DNA from: Novosphingobium sp. PC22D
GTDB taxonomy: Bacteria > Pseudomonadota > Alphaproteobacteria > Sphingomonadales > Sphingomonadaceae
Length of the DNA: 64,000 nt
Reading direction: 5' to 3'
Assembly (NCBI RefSeq): GCF_002556635.1
Contig: NZ_MWMO01000004.1
Location: 186,001 to 250,000 of the forward strand
In this document: one piece after another, positions 35,346 to 44,184 of the stretch
Position numbering within the stretch: position 1 is the first letter of the stretch
How the letters are laid out: every line of letters begins with the position of its first letter
Made by a program: the position numbers and the translations under genes
Notes under the pieces: model-generated
The model's database searches: none
The model's input: the letters and a program-made list of their open reading frames with translations, nothing else
Told to the model about the DNA's origin: nothing

Positions 35346-37151
35346 ATGTCGCCCCAAAATCATCGGGCCCCCTCGAAGCTGCTTTGGCCGGTCGTCGTCG
35401 GGGTGGCCTATTTCATCGCGGCCGCGCTCGCTCTCTGGCTGAGCAGGAGCGTAAGCGGTGCGGCGACGATCTGGCCGGCGAGCGGCATTCTGCTTTCGGG
35501 CCTTCTGCTCCGCCCGGCCGAGCGTTGGGACGGCATCCTGCTGGCGAGCGCGATCGCCAGCCTGTCCGCCAACTTCGCGTTCGGTTCGAGCCTTTCGGTC
35601 TCGGCCGGCTTCACTTTCGCCAACATCGTCGAAGCAATGGTCGCCGCGACGATCGTGCGCCGCTCGTCGGGCAAGGACCTCGCGTTCGACCGGCCACACG
35701 GCGTCGGCCATTTCGCCGTCGCCTGCCTGTGCGCCTCGTCGGTCAGCGCTTTTCTCGCGAGCCTGCTGTCGGGCGATTGGTCGGGCGGCTTCACGAGTTC
35801 GTGGTTCCTCACGGTCCTTCTCGGACAACTGATCCTCACGCCGCTTGTCATGACCTCGGCCCAGGCCCTGCGACGGCTGCGACTGCCTCGGGACTATCGG
35901 CGCATCGCGGAGACAATCGCGCTTCTCGCGCTGGTCGCCGTCGTGAGCGCTGTGGCCTTCTGGCAGACCCACTATCCCTTGCTGTTCCTGCCGGTGCTGC
36001 CACTGCTGCTGGCAACCTACCGTCTCGGCCCGGTCGGGGCGACGCTCAGTGTCTTCACCATCGCCGTGTTCGGCTCGCTGGCCACGTCCAGAGTGACGAC
36101 GCTGTTCGGCGCGAGCTGGCCGGTGCAGGATCTGGTGCTGTTCTTCCAGTTCTATCTCGCCGCGCTCCTGGTCGCGGCATTGCCGCTGGCCGCCGCGCTG
36201 GCGGCGCGCGACGACTTCGTAGGCGTTCTGAAACGTCAGCAGGCCTATTTCGAGATGGCCTCGCGCACCTCAAGCATCGGCTACTGGCGGCTCACGCTCG
36301 CCGACAGCTCGCTCGAGTGGTCCGAGGAGGTCTATCGCATTCACGGCCTGCCGATCGGCGAGCCACCGCTGCTCGAGGATGCGGTCAACGCCTATCATCC
36401 CGATGACCGCCCGCTGGTCGAGGCCAAGCTCGACGAGGCCTTGCAGACGAAAGGCCAGTTCGCGTTCGACGCGCGGATCATCACAAGCTTCGGCGAACTG
36501 CGCCACATCAACAGCCGCGGCCAGGTCGAGTTCGGCGACAACGGCGAGGCGGTCGCACTGTTCGGCATCTTCCAGGACGTCTCCGACCGCGTCCGCCTCG
36601 TCGAGGACCTGCGCGCGGCGCGCGTCATGGCCGAAGCCGAGGCCCGCCACGCGCGCGAGCTTGCCGAGACCGACCAGCTCACCGGAATTCCCAACCGCCG
36701 CAAGACCATGGCCGTGCTCGAGACCGAGATCGAGGCCTGCCGCACGAAGGGGACCATGCTCACCATCGGCCTGCTCGACGTCGACCGGTTCAAGTCGATC
36801 AACGACAGCTTCGGCCATGTCGTCGGCGATCTCGTCCTGCAGGACGTCGCGCTGGCCTGCGACAAGGCGATCCGGACGTCCGACTTTCTCGGTCGTATCG
36901 GCGGCGAGGAATTCCTGGTCCTGCTCCCGGGCGCGGATACCGCCGCGGCGGGCCCGATCGCCGAGCGCATCCGGCTCGCGGTGATTCGCGACACCGCCGC
37001 CGGCGAAGTGCCCGAAGTCACCGTGAGCATCGGCCTGGCGCAATTCAACGCGACGATGAGGACGTCGCAGCTTCTCCAGACTGCCGACGAGGCGCTCTAC
37101 GACGCCAAGCGCGGCGGCCGCAACCGCGTCGAGATCGCCAGTCCCTGCTGA
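35346..37151 (+). CDS. MASE1-PAS-GGDEF diguanylate cyclase
   Basis: 601 residues. Residues 10-290 are a MASE1-type membrane sensor with about eight helices (YFIAAALALWLSRSVSGAAT; WPASGILLSGLLLRP). Residues about 300-420 form a PAS domain (TSSIGYWRLTLADSSLEWSE). The cyclase domain starts at TDQLTGIPNRRK and has the active loop GGEEF (519-523). An intact inhibitory I-site RTSD (510-513) lies exactly five residues before it, so product inhibition is expected. No EAL domain. Makes cyclic di-GMP in response to an unknown membrane or PAS signal. Convergent with the adhesin gene, whose surface function is of the kind c-di-GMP commonly controls. Confidence 0.96.
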   Translation: MSPQNHRAPSKLLWPVVVGVAYFIAAALALWLSRSVSGAATIWPASGILLSGLLLRPAERWDGILLASAIASLSANFAFGSSLSVSAGFTFANIVEAMVAATIVRRSSGKDLAFDRPHGVGHFAVACLCASSVSAFLASLLSGDWSGGFTSSWFLTVLLGQLILTPLVMTSAQALRRLRLPRDYRRIAETIALLALVAVVSAVAFWQTHYPLLFLPVLPLLLATYRLGPVGATLSVFTIAVFGSLATSRVTTLFGASWPVQDLVLFFQFYLAALLVAALPLAAALAARDDFVGVLKRQQAYFEMASRTSSIGYWRLTLADSSLEWSEEVYRIHGLPIGEPPLLEDAVNAYHPDDRPLVEAKLDEALQTKGQFAFDARIITSFGELRHINSRGQVEFGDNGEAVALFGIFQDVSDRVRLVEDLRAARVMAEAEARHARELAETDQLTGIPNRRKTMAVLETEIEACRTKGTMLTIGLLDVDRFKSINDSFGHVVGDLVLQDVALACDKAIRTSDFLGRIGGEEFLVLLPGADTAAAGPIAERIRLAVIRDTAAGEVPEVTVSIGLAQFNATMRTSQLLQTADEALYDAKRGGRNRVEIASPC

Positions 37152-37195
37152 ACGCGAGAGGGCGCGATTCGTGATTGGCCCGGTTTGTTTCCGAC

Positions 37196-37230
37196 AAAAA
37201 GATGCCGGACGGAGGCGGGTCCGTCCGGCA
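37196..37230 (-). terminator. terminator of the adhesin gene
   Basis: TGCCGGACGGA (37203-37213) pairs with TCCGTCCGGCA (37220-37230) over a six-base loop. On the minus strand a TTTTT run follows at 37200-37196. It lies between the convergent cyclase and adhesin genes. Confidence 0.85.
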
Positions 37231-37253
37231 CCAAGTTGCGACGCGATCCGCGA

Positions 37254-40200
37254 TCAGGCGATCACGGCGAGCGACCCGGTCGTGTGGGGATCGAGCAGCA
37301 GATCGTTGGGCGCCATCGCCGGGTCGCTGCTGGCGAGCGCGAGATCGAGATCGGCGGAGAGCCCGCCGGGTCCGTCATCGTCGTCGAGGATGGAGACCTC
37401 GCCCTTGATCGACAGGTCAGAGGCCATCAGGGGCGAGCCGCTGCCGTTGAGCAGCGAGATGTCGACGAGGTTGCCGACGACATCGCTGTCGCTCAGCCCC
37501 GTGCTGTCGGTCGCAGTGATGCGCGTGGCATTGAGCACCTGCACCCCGGCGACGGTGACGTCCTGTTCATAGCGGACCGTGCCGAGAACCTGGTTGACCG
37601 CGACGTTGTCCATCGTTCCGCCGTCGATCGCGGTGATGGTCAGCGTCGAACTCGGCGCGAGGACGTTGAGGAGGCCCGGATCGTTGTCGACCACCACCGA
37701 AAGACCGAGGCTGTTGGCGAGCGCGACGTCGGCGGTCAGCGTATAGGCTTCGAGATTGACCGAGAGCAGCGGCGCGAACTCGACCTCGACTTCGGTGAGG
37801 TCGTTGTCGGGATCGACCGCGAAGAGCGCCTGCCCGTTGAAATCGATCAGTCCCAGCGTTTCCGCGCCGATGAGCCCGAGCAGGTCGTCTTCGCTGACCT
37901 GCACGATCGGCGCGCGATCGGTGTCGATGATCGTGATGTCCTGGCTGTCGGTGTCGCCGACCAGCCCGGTCGAGCCGACCACGCGGGCATCGATCGTGTG
38001 ATCGCCCTCGTCTATCACGTCGAAGGCGTAGGACCACGTCGTCCCGCTGACCTGGGCATCGGCCCAGGCACCGCCGTCGATCCGGACCTCGACGCCCTCG
38101 CCAGCGTCCAGTGCGCCGCTCAGTGTACCGCTGATCTCGGGCGTGACGTCCTCGGTCGCGAAGTCGCCGACCGTGCCGGTATCTTCCTCGATCGCGGTGA
38201 TCTCGATCGTCTCGGTCGGCGCCTGCGGCCCGCCGCCGCCGCCCGTGTCCACCGTCGCCGTCCCGGGCTGCGAGACGTTGCCGGCGGCGTCCACGGCGCG
38301 GGCGCTCACTTCGGTGTCGTCGGCGAGCGGGCTCGGGGGCGTGTAGCTCCAGTTGCCCGATGCGTCCGCCATGACCGTGCCCTCGGCGGTGCCGTCACCG
38401 TTGGTATCGACCCGGACGGTGCTGCCCGCCTCGGCCGTGCCGGTCACCTCGGTGCCGTCGCTCGGCGCGACCGTGGGTGCCTGAGGCGCGGTGGTGTCGA
38501 CGACGACGGCGAAGGCGTCCGAAGCCGCGCTTTGCCCGCCCCCGTCCGATGCCGTGACGGTGAAGACGTGCTCGCCCTCGCCGAGCGCGGTGCCCGGCGT
38601 GAACGCCCAGTTGCCCGAGCCGTTGGCAGTGGTCGTGCCGAGAAGCGTGTCGCCGTCGTAGACCGACACGGTCGCGCCCGCCGGTGCGTCCGAACCGGAG
38701 ATCCGCGGCCGCGTGTCGTTGGTCGCGCCCCCGTCCTCGACGATGCCGGTCTGCGGCGACACGTCGTCGGTCACCGCGAGGATTGTCGGCGCATCGGGCG
38801 GCGCGGTCGTATCGGCATCGACTTCGACCGTGGCGGGCGGCGAGACATTGCCGGCCTCGTCGCTGGCGGTGGCGGTGACGGTCGTCCCGTCTTCGATCGG
38901 CTCGGGCGGCGTGTAGGTCCAGTCGCCCGCGCCGTCGGCCTCGACCGTGACGTCGCTCTCGCCGTCATCGTCGAGGTCGAGCGAGACGGTCGCGCCCGGC
39001 TCGGCGGTGCCGGTGATCTCCGTCCCGTCGGTCGGCGCGATGACCGGCGCGGCCGGCGCGACGGTATCGACGACGATCGCGTAGGCGGGCGATTGTCCGC
39101 TGGTGCCGCCGCTCGACGTCGCCGTCGCGGTGAAGCTGTGCGACCCTTCGCCAAGGTCGGTGCCCGGGGTAAAGGCCCAGTTGCCCGAGGCATCGGCGGT
39201 GGCCGTGCCGAGTTCGGTCGCGCCGTCGAAGACCGTGATCTGGGCATTGGCGCCGGCCGTGCCCCGGATCGTCGGACGGGCATCATCGGTCGCCTCGCCG
39301 CGCGCGACGCCACCCGTGATCGCGCCGACATCGTCGACCACGCTGCCGATCCGCGGCGCCGGAGGGGCCGCATCGGCATCGACCGTCACCGTCGCGGGAT
39401 CGGATTCGTTACCCGCCTCGTCGGTCGCGGTCGCGGAGATCTCGGTATCGTCGGGGATGGGCTCATCGGGCGTGTAGCTCCACTGGCCCTCGTCGTCGGT
39501 GGTGACGGTCTCGTCGACGTCACCGTCATCGCCGATGTCGAGATCCACCGTCGAGCCGGGTTCGGCACTGCCGCTGACCTGCGAGCCGTCGGTATCGTCG
39601 ATGACCGGAGGCGCGGGCGCTGTGGTGTCGACGTCGAATACAAAGGGCTCCGAGCTATTCCCGCCCGCCTCGGCGGTGAGGGAATGCGCGCCCTCGGCGA
39701 GCGCGACCTCAACCTGGAAGCTCCAGTCGCCGTCCGCGTCGGACGTGGTGGTGCCGAGCAGCGTGTCGCCGTCATAGACCGAAACGGTCACGCTGGCCCC
39801 GGCGTTCGAACCGGCCACAGTCGGAAGCCTGTCGTCGGTGACGCCGCCTTCGGCGATCGGTCCGGTGATCGCGCCGAAGTCGTCGGTCACGGTCTCGATC
39901 ACGGGCGTTCCGGTGCCGCCGCCATTGCCGCCGTTGCCGCCGTCATCGTCACCCACCGTATCGCTCGCGGGATCGGACTCGTTGCCCGCCGGGTCGGTTG
40001 CGACCACGGTGACCTCGGTGCCGTCGTCGAGCGGTTCGTCGGGCGTGTAGGTCCAGGTTCCGTCGTCGCCGGTGGTCACCTCGTCGTCGCTCTCGCCGTC
40101 ACCGTCGATGTCGATCGAGATGGTCGTGCCGGGTTCGGCGGTTCCGGTCACTTCGTCGCCGTCGCCGGCATCGACCGTGGGCGTTGTGGGCGCGGTCGTA

Positions 40201-41249
40201 TCGATGGTGAGGACGAAGGGATCGGACGGCGCGCTCTCGTTGCCCAGCGCGTCGGTCGCCGAGACGGTGAAGCTGTGCTCGCCTTCGTCGAGCGCGGCCT
40301 CGGGCGTGAATTCCCAGGAGCCGTCGTCGTCCGCAACGGCGGTGCCGAGCAGCGTGTCGCCGTCGAAGATCGAGACCGTCGCGCCCGGCTCCGCGCCCGA
40401 GCCCCGCAGCGTGGGCATCGTGTCGTCGGTGGCGTCGCCGTCGTCGAGATCGCCGGTGATCGCGCCGACGTCATCGGTCGCGGTGTCGATGGCGGGGGCC
40501 GTGGTGTCGGCGTCGACCACGGCGGTGGCCGGGTCGGACGTGTTGCCCGCCTCGTCGGTCGCGGTCGCGGAGATCGTGGTGCCGTCATCAAGCGGCGTGT
40601 CGGGGGTATAGCTCCAAGCCCCGTCTCCGTCGGCATCAACCGTCGCGTCGGCGTTGCCGTCCCCGTCGAAGTCGAGCGCGATCGACGAGCCGGCTTCGGC
40701 GGTCCCCGAAATGACGGTGCCGTTGGTGGGGTCGATCACGGGCGGATCGGGCGCGGTGGTATCACCTCCGCCATCCCCGCCGTCAGAACCATCATCGTCG
40801 TCGTCATCGCCGCTGGCGATCGCGATGGCGCCACCGACGGCCAGCGCGCCGAGCCCGACCAGGGGGGCGATGCCGATGCCGCCGCCGCCATCGTCGCTGG
40901 TCACCGGGACGAAGCTCCAGGCGACCGGATGCGCGGCTGTCTCGCCGCAGGCGTCCTCGTCCTCGGGGTCGAACACCCACTCGGTCACCGGCCCCTCGGG
41001 ATCGGCGACCCGGACTTCAGGCTGCTGTTCGGTGGAGCAATCGTAGTAATCGGCGAGCCGGATTACCGAGCCGTCCGCCAGTTTGATAACGAGATCGTCG
41101 CCGTCGCGCGTGGCGGACGTGACGTCGGTGCGCTGTAAGTAGACTTTGACTAAAGTCGTGTCGCGGGCGTTGATCGTCTTCTCGCCCTGGAGCGTCTCCG
41201 TGCGGGGCCGACCGTCGCCGCGGCCCGTGATCTCCATCTGATATGCCAT
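37254..41249 (-). CDS. BapA-prefix Ig-like repeat adhesin
   Basis: Very large acidic surface protein, 1331 residues from ATG 41249. No Sec signal peptide. Residues 30-70 (VKVYLQRTDVTSATRDGDDL, then ADGSVIRLADYY) match the BapA prefix-like domain of type I secreted biofilm proteins. A Gly/Ala-rich hydrophobic stretch (124-146) and an Asp/Gly spacer follow. Residues 166-1001 hold alternating Ig-like modules in five copies with a 187-192 residue period. Many carry DxDGDG loops (LDFDGDGNAD, IDIDGDGESD) likely to bind calcium. Residues about 1010-1300 form another Ig-like module and a distinct C-terminal domain ending in SLAVIA. No secretion genes are in the window, so export is inferred. Translation may be limited by the hairpin at 41253-41280. 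Confidence 0.9.
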   Translation of the reverse strand: MAYQMEITGRGDGRPRTETLQGEKTINARDTTLVKVYLQRTDVTSATRDGDDLVIKLADGSVIRLADYYDCSTEQQPEVRVADPEGPVTEWVFDPEDEDACGETAAHPVAWSFVPVTSDDGGGGIGIAPLVGLGALAVGGAIAIASGDDDDDDGSDGGDGGGDTTAPDPPVIDPTNGTVISGTAEAGSSIALDFDGDGNADATVDADGDGAWSYTPDTPLDDGTTISATATDEAGNTSDPATAVVDADTTAPAIDTATDDVGAITGDLDDGDATDDTMPTLRGSGAEPGATVSIFDGDTLLGTAVADDDGSWEFTPEAALDEGEHSFTVSATDALGNESAPSDPFVLTIDTTAPTTPTVDAGDGDEVTGTAEPGTTISIDIDGDGESDDEVTTGDDGTWTYTPDEPLDDGTEVTVVATDPAGNESDPASDTVGDDDGGNGGNGGGTGTPVIETVTDDFGAITGPIAEGGVTDDRLPTVAGSNAGASVTVSVYDGDTLLGTTTSDADGDWSFQVEVALAEGAHSLTAEAGGNSSEPFVFDVDTTAPAPPVIDDTDGSQVSGSAEPGSTVDLDIGDDGDVDETVTTDDEGQWSYTPDEPIPDDTEISATATDEAGNESDPATVTVDADAAPPAPRIGSVVDDVGAITGGVARGEATDDARPTIRGTAGANAQITVFDGATELGTATADASGNWAFTPGTDLGEGSHSFTATATSSGGTSGQSPAYAIVVDTVAPAAPVIAPTDGTEITGTAEPGATVSLDLDDDGESDVTVEADGAGDWTYTPPEPIEDGTTVTATASDEAGNVSPPATVEVDADTTAPPDAPTILAVTDDVSPQTGIVEDGGATNDTRPRISGSDAPAGATVSVYDGDTLLGTTTANGSGNWAFTPGTALGEGEHVFTVTASDGGGQSAASDAFAVVVDTTAPQAPTVAPSDGTEVTGTAEAGSTVRVDTNGDGTAEGTVMADASGNWSYTPPSPLADDTEVSARAVDAAGNVSQPGTATVDTGGGGGPQAPTETIEITAIEEDTGTVGDFATEDVTPEISGTLSGALDAGEGVEVRIDGGAWADAQVSGTTWSYAFDVIDEGDHTIDARVVGSTGLVGDTDSQDITIIDTDRAPIVQVSEDDLLGLIGAETLGLIDFNGQALFAVDPDNDLTEVEVEFAPLLSVNLEAYTLTADVALANSLGLSVVVDNDPGLLNVLAPSSTLTITAIDGGTMDNVAVNQVLGTVRYEQDVTVAGVQVLNATRITATDSTGLSDSDVVGNLVDISLLNGSGSPLMASDLSIKGEVSILDDDDGPGGLSADLDLALASSDPAMAPNDLLLDPHTTGSLAVIA
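38246..40754 (-). repeat. tandem coding super-repeat of the adhesin (about 561 bases per unit)
   Basis: Each unit encodes an A module (PVIxPTxGTxxxGTAExG start, DxDGDG loop, then WSYTPxxPL) and a B module (DDVGAITG, then GATVSVYDGDTLLGTT, WxFTPGTALGEG). A modules begin near residues 169, 356, 548, 735 and 922. The copies differ by many substitutions, so this is an old array rather than a recent slippage product. Confidence 0.85.
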
Positions 41250-41252
41250 CGC

Positions 41253-41280
41253 TCGACTCCTCTCTTCCCCGCGGAGTCGA
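41253..41280 (-). promoter_or_regulatory. hairpin covering the adhesin ribosome-binding site
   Basis: On the mRNA strand TCGACTCC (41280-41273) pairs perfectly with GGAGTCGA (41260-41253) across a 12-base purine-rich loop. The GGAG inside the second arm is the ribosome-binding site, seven bases before ATG 41249. The stem would hide it, so opening by heat, a ligand, a protein or a small RNA could control translation. Confidence 0.6.
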
Positions 41281-41781
41281 ATCCTTGGCAACCAGGGTTA
41301 CGTTAGTGTCACCATTCGCGATTAATTTCGAACTGATCGGCAATTGGCGCGGGCGCTCGGAATTCTGCGAAAGTCTCCACATCTGCGCACCGGTTTTGTT
41401 AACGATGATCACCGGGCCGGCCACTTTCCGTCCCGAAATTACATGACTTACATAACCTTCGTGATCATCACGCAGGTAAGATTTCATTCGATAGGATCGT
41501 CGGCGCGATTCCATATCTAAACGCCGTGGTCGCGGGCGGCCGAGAACGCGCGGACTCGCACGAAGACGCCAGCGAAGCGGCACGCGAACGAGCGCGGCCG
41601 CAACTGTCGACCCTCGCCTTACAAGATAACGGCAATCCCCGCTTGCCGCGCCCGGCGGTGGAGGCCGAAGCGCGGCGAACGGGCGGTCGCGTTCCCCGCC
41701 GCGTGGCTGCCGGTGGGCGCGGGTCGCGCCGTCCCCGAAAGAGCAAATCCCGAAAAAAGCGTCCGCCGCGAGGCGGGCGGG
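41281..41781. other. non-coding region upstream of the adhesin gene
   Basis: About 500 bases. The part nearest the adhesin (41281-41520) is clearly less GC-rich than the rest of the window and presumably carries its promoter. It contains the perfect palindrome CGTGAT-C-ATCACG (41460-41472) and an inverted copy of its core, GATGATCAC (41404-41412). The remainder (41521-41781) is GC-rich without a convincing gene; short frames there look non-coding. Confidence 0.5.
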
Positions 41782-42207
41782 CTATGTCTTCGGTCTGGCC
41801 CGCATCGCCTTGTATTCTGCTTCGGAGATCTTGCGCACCATGCGCACCGCGCAGCGCTTCGGACCGGTCGGACCCGGTACGATCAGGTCGACGTCGAGCC
41901 CGTCGCAGATCTGGCCGGGACCGCGCTGGTCGAAGGCGATCGCCTCGGACCAGTCGAGATCGGGGCACGGGCCGAAGGTCTCGAACAGGTACTTGTCGCG
42001 AACGCCGACGCTGACCACGACGCTGTCGCTGCCGCGCCTGGTGTCGGGCACGTCGTTGAAGCCGTTCACCTGGCTGAGAAAGAAGCACGATCGCCCTTCG
42101 GCCGCCGCGGTGGCCGGTTCGGGCGCGGCGGTGCCGGCGCAGGCGGAAATGGATGCCGCGGCGCCAAAGGCCGCGACCGGGGCGAGCCAGAACATGGTTC
42201 GGGTCAT
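41782..42207 (-). CDS. DUF6491-like lipoprotein
   Basis: 141 residues. The N-terminal MTRTMFWLAPVAAFGAAASI leads into a lipobox-like ISAC (Cys23). The mature part is small with six or so residues of a Cys pair (RSCFFLSQVNGFNDV and FGPCPDLDW), followed by GQICDGLDVDLI and KRCAVRMVRKISEAEYKAM. The FxxxxV-F plus C-x-x-V-R-x-V pattern is what I know from DUF6491 proteins of sphingomonads and xanthomonads. Role unknown, periplasmic. 56 bases downstream of the propionyl-CoA synthetase-like gene and possibly co-transcribed. Confidence 0.78.
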   Translation of the reverse strand: MTRTMFWLAPVAAFGAAASISACAGTAAPEPATAAAEGRSCFFLSQVNGFNDVPDTRRGSDSVVVSVGVRDKYLFETFGPCPDLDWSEAIAFDQRGPGQICDGLDVDLIVPGPTGPKRCAVRMVRKISEAEYKAMRARPKT

Positions 42208-42263
42208 TGCGGATCTCCCGTCTCTATTGCGAACGAACGAGACGGGCCGCCGCAAGGTTCCGG

Positions 42264-44126
42264 TCAGACGTGCTCGATCGATCGTTGCAGGGCATCGATG
42301 ATCGAGGGGTCCTCGATCGTCTGCGGCACCACCACGTCCTCGCCGTTGACCAGCGTGCGCAGGAGATTGCGCAGGATCTTGCCCGAACGCGTCTTGGGCA
42401 GGCCGTCGACGAAGATCACCGCGCGCGGGCTCGCGATCGGACCGATATCCTCGCGGATCATGCGAACGAGGTCCTTTTCCACCGCGCCGAGGTCTTCCGC
42501 GCCGGGACGCGTCACCGCGAAGGCCACGGGCATTTCGCCCTTGAGCTGGTCCGCCGCGCCGACGACCGCGCATTCCACCACCATCGGGTGGTTGGCGATC
42601 ACTTCCTCCATCTGCCCGGTCGAGAGGCGATGCCCGGCGACGTTGATGATGTCGTCGGTGCGCCCCATGATGTGGATGAAGCCGTCCTCGTCGATCATGC
42701 CCGCATCGCCCGAGGTGTAATGCCCCGGAAAGTCGACGAAGCCCGCCGCGAAGCGCTCGGGATCGTTCCACAACGCGCGGAACACACCGGGCGGCAACGG
42801 CTGCTCGACCAGCAGGCTGCCGACCTTGCCCGGGGCGACGTCGCGGTGCTCGTCGTCCTTGACCTTGAAGCGGAAGCCGGGAACCGCCCGCCCCGCGCTG
42901 CCGACGCGTACCTGCGTCTCGCCGAGCCCGAAGCAGGTGGCGATCGCCGGCCAGCCGATCTCGGTCTGCCACCAGTGGTCGATCACCGGCTTGCCGAGCG
43001 CCTCGGCGATCCACTGAAGCGTGTCGGGGTCGGCGCGTTCGCCCGCGAGGAACAGCGAGGAGAGAGAAGAGAGACTGGCCTCGCGAATGAACGCGCCATC
43101 CGGGTCCGCGCGCCGGATCGCGCGAATGGCGGTGGGCGCGGTGAAGAGCACCTTGACCTTGTGACGGTCGACCAGGCGCCAGAAGGTGCCCGCGTCGGGC
43201 GTGCCCACCGGCTTGCCTTCGAACAGCACTGTGGTGCACCCGGCGAGCAGCGGGCCGTAGACGATGTAGCTGTGGCCAACGACCCAGCCGATGTCCGACG
43301 CCGCCCAGTAGACGTCGCCGGCCCCGACGCCGTAGATGTGCCGCATCGACCAGGCGAGCGCGACCGCATGGCCGCCATTGTCGCGGACCACCCCCTTGGG
43401 CGTGCCGGTCGTGCCCGACGTGTAGAGGATGTAGAGCGGGTCGGTCGCGTCCACCGGAACCGGGCCGACCGGTCGCGCGACGGCATAGGCCGCGGCCCAG
43501 TCGATGTCGCGATTGGGAACCAGATCGGCGCGAAGCTGCTCGCGCTGGAGGATGATCGCGCAATCGGGCTTGTGCACCGAAAGCTCGATCGCCTTGTCGA
43601 GCAGCGGCTTGTAGGCGATCGTCCGGTTGGGCTCGATCCCGCACGAGGCGCTGAGCACGACCTTGGGCGTGCAATGCTCGATCCGCTTGGCGAGTTCGGG
43701 CGCGGCGAAGCCGCCGAAGACGACGGAGTGCACCGCGCCGATCCGCGCGCAGGCCAGCATCGCGAAGACCGCTTCGGGCACCATCGGCATGTAGATGATC
43801 ACCCGGTCGCCGCGCTGCACCCCGGCGACGCGCAGCATTCCGGCGGTGCGCGCGACGCGGTCGAGCAGATCGGCGTACGTGTAGCGCGCGAAGCCGCCCG
43901 TCACCGGGCTTTCATAGATCAGCGCCGCCTGGTCGCCGCGCCCGGCAGCGACGTGCCGGTCGACCGCGTTGGCGCATGTGTTGAGCATGCCGTCCGGGAA
44001 CCAGGCGTCCGAACCGGCCGAATGCGCGACGCTGGGGAAGCGATCCCATTCGATCGCCTCGGCGGCATCCAGCCAGAACCCTTCGGGGTCACGCTCGGCC
44101 CTGGCATAGACATCCGCGTAATTCAT
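42264..44126 (-). CDS. prpE: propionyl-CoA synthetase-like acyl-CoA synthetase
   Basis: AMP-forming acyl-CoA synthetase, 620 residues, matching PrpE length and order. ATG 44126 gives MNYADVYARAERDPEGFWLD, the ACAS_N domain. Adenylation motifs are YILYTSGTTGTPKG and WWQTEIGWPAIATCFG (Trp-rich substrate pocket; propionyl/acetyl type), GRTDDIINVAGHRLSTGQME, and the C-terminal catalytic Lys583 in [12 protein letters not shown], a known acetylation target in the family. Divergence from Acs at 45761 suggests a different short-chain acid. It is next to a porin and acetyl-CoA synthetase, and no prpBCD cluster is present, so propionate is likely but other C3-C4 acids remain possible. Confidence 0.9.
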   Translation of the reverse strand: MNYADVYARAERDPEGFWLDAAEAIEWDRFPSVAHSAGSDAWFPDGMLNTCANAVDRHVAAGRGDQAALIYESPVTGGFARYTYADLLDRVARTAGMLRVAGVQRGDRVIIYMPMVPEAVFAMLACARIGAVHSVVFGGFAAPELAKRIEHCTPKVVLSASCGIEPNRTIAYKPLLDKAIELSVHKPDCAIILQREQLRADLVPNRDIDWAAAYAVARPVGPVPVDATDPLYILYTSGTTGTPKGVVRDNGGHAVALAWSMRHIYGVGAGDVYWAASDIGWVVGHSYIVYGPLLAGCTTVLFEGKPVGTPDAGTFWRLVDRHKVKVLFTAPTAIRAIRRADPDGAFIREASLSSLSSLFLAGERADPDTLQWIAEALGKPVIDHWWQTEIGWPAIATCFGLGETQVRVGSAGRAVPGFRFKVKDDEHRDVAPGKVGSLLVEQPLPPGVFRALWNDPERFAAGFVDFPGHYTSGDAGMIDEDGFIHIMGRTDDIINVAGHRLSTGQMEEVIANHPMVVECAVVGAADQLKGEMPVAFAVTRPGAEDLGAVEKDLVRMIREDIGPIASPRAVIFVDGLPKTRSGKILRNLLRTLVNGEDVVVPQTIEDPSIIDALQRSIEHV

Positions 44127-44184
44127 CGGTTCGTTTCCCCTTGCGCAAGGCGAAGCCAAGGTCGCGTTCATCGCCATGGCTCTG

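Noticed and set aside
38246..40754. Repeats considered as a possible CRISPR or satellite array
   Set aside because: Period of about 561 bases, diverged copies and an unbroken reading frame show protein-coding modules.
37185..41138. Plus-strand open frame of over 1300 codons opposite the adhesin
   Set aside because: It inherits the repeat pattern of the adhesin from the other strand and is Arg/Gly/Val-rich without domains; the minus frame has a BapA prefix, Ig modules and a good ribosome-binding site.
41281..41583. Possible extra N-terminal coding sequence upstream of the adhesin
   Set aside because: An open frame exists, but the composition changes sharply, the proper ribosome-binding site is at 41249, and the BapA prefix begins right after that start.
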